DNA of 5,393 bases, from assembly GCA_937954195.1 (NCBI GenBank), contig CALFYR010000408.1, positions 1 through 5,393 of the forward strand, in the 5' to 3' direction. Source of the stretch: an uncultured Dehalococcoidia bacterium (GTDB lineage: Bacteria > Chloroflexota > Dehalococcoidia > Tepidiformales > Tepidiformaceae). The position numbers and the translations under genes were made by a program. The notes under the pieces were generated by a model. The model made no database searches and was not told the DNA's origin. It was given only the letters and a program-made list of their open reading frames with translations. Each line of letters opens with the position of its first letter. The stretch's first letter is position 1. Of this stretch, positions 1-5,262 are shown in pieces.

Positions 1-1197
1 GGCTGGCCGGTCGAGCAACGCCAACACAAGGCCGCTGACGGTCTCCACTTCTTCGTGCTCCAGGTCCAGCCCGAAATGCTCGCCGACTTCATCCAGCCGG
101 GTGGTTCCTTCCACGCGGAACATGCCCGGGTCCTCGTTCAGGCCAATGTCCGAAGGGCCGGGCTCGTTGTCGAACTCACCGATGATCTCGTCGAACAAGT
201 CCTCGATCGTCACAATGCCGGCGGTCCCGCCTTGCTCGTCCAGCACCACCACCATTTGCGCTCGGGACTTGCGCATCGCATCCATCACCACGTCCAGCTT
301 CGAAGTCTCTGGCAGGAATGGCACCGGCCGGGCGTCGTTCTTCGTCAACGGCCCCCGTCGCCGGATAATCCGCAGCAGGTCCTTCACGTGCAGTGTCCCG
401 ACGATGTGGTCGAGGTCCCGTTCGAACACCGGGTAACGCGTGTGCGCCTCTTCCCGGAGGATCTCCCGCATCTCGATGTTCGTCGCTCCCACCGGTATCC
501 CGCGCACCTGCACTCGCGGCACCATCGCGTCGCGCGCGTGCAGTTCGCCGAACTCGAAGAGCTCATGCAGCATCCGCGCCGATTCGTCCACCAGCAGGCC
601 GCTCTCGCCACTCTCGCGCACGATGAACTGGAGCTCTTCCGGGGTGTAGAACTGCTCGCTTGTCGTTTCCCGCCGCACACCAATCAGCTTCAGGATGGTG
701 TTGCCCGTGCCGTTCAGAAGCACAACCAGCGGAAACATGATCCGCTTGATCCAGAGCATCGCCGGCGTCACCGCCACCGCCGTCTGTTCCGCCCGCTGAA
801 GCGCCAGCGCTTTCGGCACCATCTCGCCAACCACCACGTGGAAGTACGTCATGATCACGATCGCGGCGATGCTCGCCACGAGGTGGGAGGCAGCCCAATC
901 GAGCCATGATGCCCCGTGCGATGCGTCGTAGATCATCACCGCCAGTTCGTGCTCGCCGTACATGCCGAGCCCGAGCGTTGCGAACGTGATCCCCAGCTGT
1001 GCCGTCGCGATGTACCGGTCCTGGTTCTGCGGGTTGCTCAAGATGTCGTCCACGGCCCGCGCCACTCGGTTCCCCGCTGCCGCCCGCGCGGCGATGTTCG
1101 CCCGCGATGCGCCCGCGATCGCGAACTCGGCTGCCACGAACAGGCCGTTCAGCAGGATGAGGACCGCGATGATGATGAACGGCAATGCGTTACTCAT
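1..1197 (-). CDS. CNNM/CBS/CorC_HlyC-domain transporter, downstream paralogue (3' end cut by window edge)
   Basis: Reading back from the ATG at 1195-1197 gives 399 codons with no stop before the window edge, so the C-terminus is missing. The order is typical of the CorC/CNNM family. An N-terminal CNNM membrane domain (about residues 1-190) has hydrophobic segments near 4-25, 62-82, 102-125 and 142-172, and contains GEMVPKALALQ (124-134). A CBS pair (about 222-342) ends in the family signature GGTAGIVTIEDLFDEIIGEF (323-342). The start of a CorC_HlyC domain follows (from about 357). Family members are usually about 430-450 residues, so roughly 30-50 are missing. Characterised relatives export or exchange Mg2+ (often Na+-coupled), with nucleotide binding by the CBS pair; the ion used here is inferred. 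It sits in the inner membrane with the CBS domains in the cytoplasm. The start overlaps the upstream paralogue by 8 bp and has a good Shine-Dalgarno. 'Hemolysin' is only a historical family label. Confidence 0.93.
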   Translation of the reverse strand, partial: MSNALPFIIIAVLILLNGLFVAAEFAIAGASRANIAARAAAGNRVARAVDDILSNPQNQDRYIATAQLGITFATLGLGMYGEHELAVMIYDASHGASWLDWAASHLVASIAAIVIMTYFHVVVGEMVPKALALQRAEQTAVAVTPAMLWIKRIMFPLVVLLNGTGNTILKLIGVRRETTSEQFYTPEELQFIVRESGESGLLVDESARMLHELFEFGELHARDAMVPRVQVRGIPVGATNIEMREILREEAHTRYPVFERDLDHIVGTLHVKDLLRIIRRRGPLTKNDARPVPFLPETSKLDVVMDAMRKSRAQMVVVLDEQGGTAGIVTIEDLFDEIIGEFDNEPGPSDIGLNEDPGMFRVEGTTRLDEVGEHFGLDLEHEEVETVSGLVLALLDRPA

Positions 1198-2506
1198 CCT
1201 CGTCCTCCTCCTCGGCCGGCGGCGTCACCAGCAGGGTCTTCACCGCGAGGTGCTCTACCTCCTCCACCTCCATCGCAACCCCGTCGACCTCCACAACCTC
1301 GCCGCCCGAAGGCAGGAACCCGAGGACCTCCACCACGCGGCCGCCGATCGTATCCGCGTGCCCCCCAAATTCGATGCCCAACAGCGCGCCAACCTCGTCC
1401 GATGGCACTGATCCCTGGATTCGGAGGCGCCCGTCTTCGAGCGTCTCCATGGATTCGACCTGCGCCTTGAACTCGTCACCAAAGTCACCGAACACTTCGG
1501 CCAGCACGTCCTCGAGCGTCACCAGCCCGGCCACCCCGCCGTACTCATCGACCACAATGGCCTGCTGCGCTTTGCGCGTCCGGAAGGTCGCGAGTACCCG
1601 GTCCACCGCCACCATCTCCGGCACCGAAAGGATCGGCCGGATCAGCTGTTCAACCGTGCGCGGCTCACCAGTCTCCAGGTAGCTCGCCACCAGGTCCTTC
1701 GTGTGAAGCAGGCCGATCACGTTGTCCGTCGTCTCCCGGTACACCGGCATCCGCGTGTACGGGCTACCCCCGACGATCGCCAGGAGTTCATCAGCGGGCG
1801 TTTCCACGTCGATGGCCATCACCCGGTTCCGCGGAATCATCACGTCATGTGCCGTCTTCGAACCCAGCTTGAGCGCCCGCCTCAGGCGCACGCGCTCGTC
1901 CGGGTTCAGCAGTCCGCCATCGGAACTCTGGACAATCAGCAGCTCAATCTCGTCGGGCGAATGCGTATGCACATGGGTAGGCGCCGGCGAACCCAGCAGC
2001 CGAAGGATCAACGTTCCACTCCCGTTCAGCACCACGATCAGCCATCGCAACGCCGCCAGCGACCACCGCATGGGCAGGGCTGTGTACAACGCCGATTGGG
2101 TCGGGTACTGCAACGCCAGCGACTTCGGCACGAGCTCGCCCAGGACCACCTGGATGATCGTGAGCCCCACCAGGATCACCAGTGCGGAAACCGACTGCGC
2201 CGCCGCCTCCCGCATCCCGCCCAGGTCTTCGAACAGCGGCTCCAGGTACGCGGGCAACGTCGCCTGCCCATACGCGCCCAGCACAATGCTCGAAATCGTG
2301 ATGCCCACCTGGCAGGCGGCGATGTAGCGGTCCAGCAGGACCGGCGTATTGAGGATGGGCAGCAACGTTCGCGCGAATGGGTTCCCGTCCCGCGCCAATT
2401 GCTGGACACGCGACCGCCGGACGCTAACAGCGGCGAATTCGGCCGCCACGTACAGCGCATTCACGGCGATGAGGACAACAATGATCGCGATAGCCAGCAG
2501 AATCAC
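1190..2506 (-). CDS. CNNM/CBS/CorC_HlyC-domain transporter, upstream paralogue (complete)
   Basis: A complete 438-residue member of the CorC/CNNM family. The CNNM domain (about 1-195) starts with a hydrophobic helix at 1-21 and contains GELVPKSLALQYP (123-135). The CBS pair (about 205-340) holds TRMPVYRETTDNVIGLLHTK (251-270) and DEYGGVAGLVTLEDVLAEVF (320-339). A CorC_HlyC domain covers about 350-428, and the protein ends in an acidic tail, EEEDEDE. The start is GTG: an in-frame TGA lies six codons upstream (2522-2524), and no other start codon lies between that stop and the first membrane helix, so GTG is well supported despite a weak Shine-Dalgarno (GGA about 6 nt away). The protein probably moves Mg2+ or another divalent cation across the inner membrane, with ATP sensed by the CBS domains; this comes from the family, not from substrate residues I can assign. 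It is clearly diverged from its downstream partner, which suggests an old duplication. Tandem pairs of this kind are also known in actinobacteria (Rv1842c-Rv1841c in M. tuberculosis, from memory). Confidence 0.95.
   Translation of the reverse strand: MILLAIAIIVVLIAVNALYVAAEFAAVSVRRSRVQQLARDGNPFARTLLPILNTPVLLDRYIAACQVGITISSIVLGAYGQATLPAYLEPLFEDLGGMREAAAQSVSALVILVGLTIIQVVLGELVPKSLALQYPTQSALYTALPMRWSLAALRWLIVVLNGSGTLILRLLGSPAPTHVHTHSPDEIELLIVQSSDGGLLNPDERVRLRRALKLGSKTAHDVMIPRNRVMAIDVETPADELLAIVGGSPYTRMPVYRETTDNVIGLLHTKDLVASYLETGEPRTVEQLIRPILSVPEMVAVDRVLATFRTRKAQQAIVVDEYGGVAGLVTLEDVLAEVFGDFGDEFKAQVESMETLEDGRLRIQGSVPSDEVGALLGIEFGGHADTIGGRVVEVLGFLPSGGEVVEVDGVAMEVEEVEHLAVKTLLVTPPAEEEDEDE
1198..1213 (-). 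promoter_or_regulatory. Shine-Dalgarno of the downstream CorC paralogue, inside the upstream gene's acidic-tail codons
   Basis: On the minus strand the bases before the ATG at 1197 read GAGGAGGAGGACGAGG, offering AGGAGG 6 or 9 nt from the start. The same bases encode part of the terminal EEEDEDE of the upstream paralogue. Ribosomes finishing that gene pass through this site and stop within the next start region (TAA at 1190-1192, ATG at 1195-1197), an arrangement typical of translational coupling. Confidence 0.75.
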
Positions 2507-2540
2507 GGGGTTTCCGCACTCTCAGCGACGCGATCACCAG

Positions 2541-2555
2541 GCCACCGTTGGTGGC
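2541..2555 (-). promoter_or_regulatory. Hairpin in the leader of the CorC pair
   Basis: GCCACC (2541-2546), a 3-nt loop and GGTGGC (2550-2555) form a perfect 6-bp stem about 35 bases before the GTG start. The octamer GAGAGTGC (minus strand) occurs on both sides, at 2554-2561 and 2516-2523. No known riboswitch class is recognisable, so a regulatory role is only possible. Confidence 0.35.
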
Positions 2556-2585
2556 ACTCTCCGTCGTCGGGTAACACTGCCGCCG

Positions 2586-2594
2586 ATGTTAGCA
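2586..2594 (-). promoter_or_regulatory. Candidate extended -10 promoter for the CorC pair
   Basis: The minus strand reads TGC-TAACAT, an extended -10 match (TGn followed by a hexamer 4/6 like TATAAT), with no recognisable -35. It would give a leader of about 70 nt before the GTG at 2506. This is one of the few AT-containing spots in the GC-rich spacer and is well placed, but it is judged by eye only. Confidence 0.35.
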
Positions 2595-2643
2595 CACCCC
2601 ACCAAAGCCGCCGCGCACCGTGCGAAGCACCCCGCGCCCCACC

Positions 2644-2700
2644 TGTAGTCGCGCCCCTCCGTGGGCGCGTCCGGTGTAGTCGCGCCCCTCCGTGGGCGCG
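2644..2700. repeat. Two identical 26-bp hairpin repeats in tandem (31-bp period)
   Basis: Copies at 2644-2669 and 2675-2700 are identical and separated by 5 bp (TCCGG). Each starts TGTAGT and continues into a perfect 7-bp inverted repeat, CGCGCCC-loop(6)-GGGCGCG (stems at 2650-2656/2663-2669 and 2681-2687/2694-2700). The form resembles short palindromic intergenic repeats (REP/MITE-like) scattered in many high-GC genomes. The stems could also weaken read-through from the GrpB-like gene into the CorC pair, but no U-run follows on either strand, so I do not call a Rho-independent terminator. Confidence 0.85.
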
Positions 2701-2751
2701 GAGGCCCGGCGAGGGCCACCACACCCAACGCCCCACACCAACGACTACACA

Positions 2752-2775
2752 CCCACCACCCCCAACCCAAAACCC
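2752..2775 (-). other. Putative G-quadruplex motif
   Basis: On the minus strand four G-runs of 3, 3, 5 and 3 are separated by loops of 4, 2 and 4 nt (GGG-TTTT-GGG-TT-GGGGG-TGGT-GGG). This meets the usual G3+N1-7 pattern. It lies on the strand that would be transcribed downstream of the GrpB-like gene. Folding and function are inference. Confidence 0.5.
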
Positions 2776-2806
2776 ACCACTCCATCACCCCAACCACACC
2801 CTCACC

Positions 2807-2869
2807 AGCGCCCAGCGCCCAGCGCCCAGCGCCCAACTTTCCCCTTTAACCTTTCACCTTTCCACTTCT
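2807..2869. repeat. 63-bp heptamer-periodic tract (nine 7-bp units)
   Basis: Four perfect units of AGCGCCC (2807-2834) run without losing phase into five degenerate units: AACTTTC, CCCTTTA, ACCTTTC, ACCTTTC, CACTTCT (2835-2869), consensus roughly ACCTTTC. The tract ends 1 bp before the stop codon of the GrpB-like gene (2871-2873). The two halves share only the 7-bp period and C-richness, not the sequence. Confidence 0.8.
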
Positions 2870-2870
2870 C

Positions 2871-3917
2871 TCACGCCACCGGCACCTCCCCCTCCCAACC
2901 AGCCTCCCGCAATAACGCCACCACCAACTCCGTCTTCCCATCCACATACGCCAGCCGGTCCCCCGCGACCTCCTGCGCCAACCGCACCTTCAACGCCGCG
3001 TAACGCTCCCGCGCCGACGCATTCGCACGCAGGTAATCCCGGAACATCCGGTGCTTCTTCGCCTCCAGGCTCGAATCCTCCAGCACATGCACATGCTCCA
3101 CCACGCGTCCACTCTCATCCTCCCGCGCGAAATAGTGCCGCCGCGGGATCCCGTTCTCCCCGAAATACCAGTACCCCAGCTCCTCGAACTTCACCACCAG
3201 CGCCCGCGCCTCATCGAAATCCCCCACCACCGGCATGATGTCCAGGATCGGCTTTGCCGCCAGCCCCGGCACCGAAGTGCTCCCAATGTGCTCCACATCC
3301 AGCAACCCTCCGCCCACCCCCTCCCGGATTCGCGCCGCTGCCGCCTCGAACTCCGCCGCCCACGCCGGGTCGTACTCCGTCACCACCAGCGGTTCCGCCC
3401 CACGCCCTTCCATCGCCCGGTAAATCCCCCGGATCACCACCGACTTCCCGCCCGTGTACAGCAGAATGTCCTCCGGATACTTCGCCGCCAGCTCTCGCTT
3501 CCGGGCTGCATACCGTTCAACGGCCGCCGGGTTCGCCCGCAGGTAGTCCCGGAACGCCACCACCCGCTTCGCGTCCTCATGCCCCACCGGGTACATATGG
3601 ATATGGAACAGGTCGAGTTCCCCCGGCGTCGGGTTCGCCAGGTCGAAGTACCGCCGCCCCGGAATCCCATTCACCCCCTTATGCACGTACCCCAGCGACC
3701 GGATCGGCTCCACGAACGCCTCGCCCGCCTCGTAATCCGCCACCAGCACCACCATGTCGATAACCGGCTTCGCCGGCAGCCCCGGCACACTCGTACTCCC
3801 CACATGCTCAATCGCCACCAGCCCCGGCCCGCACGCCGCCCGCAGCCGCGCAGCCTCCGCTTCGAACACCCCCGGCCACCCCGCATCCCACTCCACCACC
3901 CGAATGCGCTTAGCCAT
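2871..3917 (-). CDS. Tandem GrpB/UPF0157 (nucleotidyltransferase-like) two-domain protein
   Basis: With the ATG at 3915-3917 the product is 348 residues, made of two full GrpB (UPF0157) domains at about 5-169 and 177-339. Each carries the family hallmark: GSTSVPGLPAKPVID (40-54) and GSTSVPGLAAKPILD (212-226), with the acidic residue of the nucleotidyltransferase fold. Each also has an H-x-H motif (HIH 105-107, HVH 275-277) and FRDYLRAN (122-129, 292-299). Both copies therefore keep the key residues and neither looks decayed. GrpB proteins are usually single domains of about 170-180 residues, or are fused to other enzymes such as dephospho-CoA kinase; their substrate is poorly defined, so no reaction is assigned. 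The protein is cytosolic, with no signal or membrane segment. An in-frame GTG at 3926 is rejected as start because it lies inside the Shine-Dalgarno GGAGGT (3925-3930), which sits an ideal 7 nt from the ATG. The gene is divergent from the CoA-transferase. Confidence 0.92.
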   Translation of the reverse strand: MAKRIRVVEWDAGWPGVFEAEAARLRAACGPGLVAIEHVGSTSVPGLPAKPVIDMVVLVADYEAGEAFVEPIRSLGYVHKGVNGIPGRRYFDLANPTPGELDLFHIHMYPVGHEDAKRVVAFRDYLRANPAAVERYAARKRELAAKYPEDILLYTGGKSVVIRGIYRAMEGRGAEPLVVTEYDPAWAAEFEAAAARIREGVGGGLLDVEHIGSTSVPGLAAKPILDIMPVVGDFDEARALVVKFEELGYWYFGENGIPRRHYFAREDESGRVVEHVHVLEDSSLEAKKHRMFRDYLRANASARERYAALKVRLAQEVAGDRLAYVDGKTELVVALLREAGWEGEVPVA

Positions 3918-3924
3918 CGCCTTC

Positions 3925-3930
3925 ACCTCC
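3925..3930 (-). promoter_or_regulatory. Shine-Dalgarno deciding the start of the GrpB-like gene
   Basis: GGAGGT on the minus strand, 7 nt from the ATG at 3917. It overlaps the alternative in-frame GTG at 3926, which therefore cannot use it, so the ATG is favoured. Confidence 0.8.
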
Positions 3931-4020
3931 AGCCGCTATCGAAACGCCCCACGCACCCTCCCGGTTAACCCGTGCCACCATCCTCCCAAATCGGCGTAAA
4001 CTCCGCCCCAATTCCCGGCC

Positions 4021-4025
4021 AGGAG
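4021..4025 (+). promoter_or_regulatory. Shine-Dalgarno of the CoA-transferase gene
   Basis: AGGAG lies 7 nt before the ATG at 4033, which supports that start. The N-terminus it gives, MPALDGVKVLDLTQYEAG, is the expected beginning for this family. Confidence 0.8.
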
Positions 4026-4032
4026 TCTCACC

Positions 4033-5262
4033 ATGCCAGCACTCGACGGCGTCAAGGTCCTCGACCTCACCCAATACGAAGCGGGCACCACCTGCACCCA
4101 ATACCTCGCCTGGCTCGGCGCCGAAGTCGTCAAAGTCGAACGCCCCGATGTCGGCGACCCCGGCCGCTGGATCGCAGGCATCCGCGGCAAAGATTCCTAC
4201 TACTTCATGTCCTTCAACAACAACAAACAGTCCTGCGCCATCGCCCTCGATACCCCCGAAGGCCGCGACCTCTTCCTCCGCCTCGTCCCCAAATTCGATG
4301 TCGTCGTCGAAAACTTCTCCCTCGGCACCATGGAAAAACTCGGCCTCGGCTACGAAACCCTCCAGGCCCACAACCCCGCCATCATCTACGCCACCATCAA
4401 AGGCTTCGGCACCTCCGGCCCCTACTCCCAGTTCAAATGCTTCGATATGGTCGCCCAGGCCGCCGGCGGCGCCTTCTCCGTCACCGGCGAACCCGATGGC
4501 CCACCAACCCGCCCCGGTGCCACCTTCGGCGATACCGGCTCCGGCGTCCACGCCGCACTCGGCATCGTCTCCGCCTACGTCCAGCGCCTCCGAACCGGCA
4601 AAGGCCAAATCGTCGAAATCGCCATGCAAGAAATCATCGCCAACTTCATGCGCGAACCCATGTCCCAGCGCGAATGGCGCGGCTCACCCATCACCCGCCG
4701 CGGCAACCGCACCGTCGTCCCCACCGACCTCTACCCCTGCAAACCCGGCGGCCCCAACGACTACCTCTACATCATGGTCGTCACCTCCCGCATGTGGGAT
4801 GCACTCTGCACCGCCATCGATATGCCCGAACTCGCCGCCGACCCCAAATTCGCCACCACCCGCGACCGCCACCAAAACGGCGACGAACTCTGGGAACACA
4901 TCGCCACCTGGACACGCCAACGCACCAAATTCGAAGCCATGGAACACCTCGCCGCCCACGGCGTCCCCTGCTCCGCCACCTTCGATTCCGATGACATCCT
5001 CACCAACCACCACCTCCAATCCCGAAACATGATCCGCACCATCCAACACCCCTACTCCGGCGAATTCCAACTCCTCGCTCCACCCATCCACCTCTCCCAA
5101 TCCGAAGTCGAAATCCAACGCGCACCACTCCTCGGCGAACACACCACCAACATCATCCACCGCGAACTCGGCCTCACCACCGAAGAAATCCAAACCCTCG
5201 CCCAAAAAGGCATCCTCGGCACCGAACCACCCGTACCAGCCCTCGAACCCACCAACGTCTAA
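4033..5262 (+). CDS. Class III CoA-transferase (CaiB/BaiF, formyl-CoA-transferase-like)
   Basis: A full-length 409-residue family III CoA-transferase, which moves CoA between two acyl groups through an aspartyl-CoA thioester; family members are intertwined cytosolic dimers of about 400 residues. Hallmarks in order are LDGVKVLDLTQYEAG (4-18), the nucleotide/CoA-side motif LGAEVVKVERPDVGDPGR (28-45), NNNKQS (62-67), VVENFSLGTMEKLGLGYETL (91-110), IKGFGTSGPY (122-131) and FGDTGSGVHAALG (165-177). D167 aligns with the catalytic aspartate known from Frc (Asp169). The C-terminal part has GVPCSATFDSDDILTNHHLQ (310-329) and the terminal LLGEHT (366-371). Substrates cannot be told from sequence alone: oxalate/formyl, carnitine, succinyl/malate, bile-acid and benzylsuccinate enzymes all share this core. 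No acyl-CoA ligase, dehydrogenase or decarboxylase lies nearby to narrow it. All 26 Glu codons are GAA and 12 of 13 Lys codons AAA, unlike the minus-strand genes, probably reflecting strand bias rather than transfer. Confidence 0.95.
   Translation: MPALDGVKVLDLTQYEAGTTCTQYLAWLGAEVVKVERPDVGDPGRWIAGIRGKDSYYFMSFNNNKQSCAIALDTPEGRDLFLRLVPKFDVVVENFSLGTMEKLGLGYETLQAHNPAIIYATIKGFGTSGPYSQFKCFDMVAQAAGGAFSVTGEPDGPPTRPGATFGDTGSGVHAALGIVSAYVQRLRTGKGQIVEIAMQEIIANFMREPMSQREWRGSPITRRGNRTVVPTDLYPCKPGGPNDYLYIMVVTSRMWDALCTAIDMPELAADPKFATTRDRHQNGDELWEHIATWTRQRTKFEAMEHLAAHGVPCSATFDSDDILTNHHLQSRNMIRTIQHPYSGEFQLLAPPIHLSQSEVEIQRAPLLGEHTTNIIHRELGLTTEEIQTLAQKGILGTEPPVPALEPTNV

Larger units (their letters stand above)
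2507..2870. other. 364-bp intergenic space between the GrpB-like gene and the CorC pair
   Basis: No credible gene is seen here. From the CorC side it holds a probable leader and extended -10 promoter (2507-2594), a bland GC-rich stretch (2595-2643), two 26-bp hairpin repeats (2644-2700), a small hairpin GGCCC-loop-GGGCC (2703-2717), a stretch rich in C and A on the plus strand with a minus-strand G-quadruplex motif (about 2718-2800), and a 7-bp-periodic tract reaching almost to the stop of the neighbouring gene (2807-2869). Open frames through it have low-complexity Pro/His/Thr-rich or Gly/Trp-rich translations and are not believable proteins. Confidence 0.8.
3918..4032. promoter_or_regulatory. 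Divergent intergenic region with promoters for both flanking genes (positions not resolved)
   Basis: The 115 bp between the GrpB-like start and the CoA-transferase start must hold promoters facing both ways unless transcription comes from elsewhere. The best plus-strand -10 candidate is TAAACT (3997-4002), about 30 bp before the start, with no good -35. Toward the minus strand, GATAGC near 3936-3941 is a weak candidate. A GTTAAC palindrome sits at 3964-3969. I see no convincing operator or riboswitch. Confidence 0.4.

Noticed and set aside
55..1682. Long plus-strand open frames opposite the two CorC genes
   Set aside because: Their translations are rich in Arg, His, Pro and Ser with no family motif, whereas the minus strand gives clear CNNM, CBS and CorC_HlyC domains. 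They are antisense shadows caused by GC-rich codons.
1..2506. Hemolysin function for the CorC-family pair
   Set aside because: The 'hemolysin' name comes from an old annotation of TlyC-like relatives; the domain content indicates ion transport, and nothing here suggests a toxin.
2507..2594. Known Mg2+, Mn2+, TPP or glycine riboswitch in the CorC leader
   Set aside because: Short resemblances such as CTGAGAG were checked against remembered consensus cores and the rest of each core is absent; the leader is also too short for an M-box.
2644..2700. CRISPR array
   Set aside because: Only two copies with a 5-bp spacer, and the heptamer arrays have no spacers; no cas gene is present.
2650..2717. 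Rho-independent terminator
   Set aside because: The stems are GC-rich and perfect, but no run of U follows on either strand.
1703..3238. A 511-codon plus-strand open frame
   Set aside because: It crosses the antisense of one gene, an intergenic repeat region and part of another gene, and becomes a Pro/His/Thr low-complexity string; no single protein could explain it.
3924..3926. GTG as start of the GrpB-like gene
   Set aside because: It lies within the GGAGGT ribosome-binding site that serves the ATG at 3917, and it adds only three residues ahead of the normal domain start.
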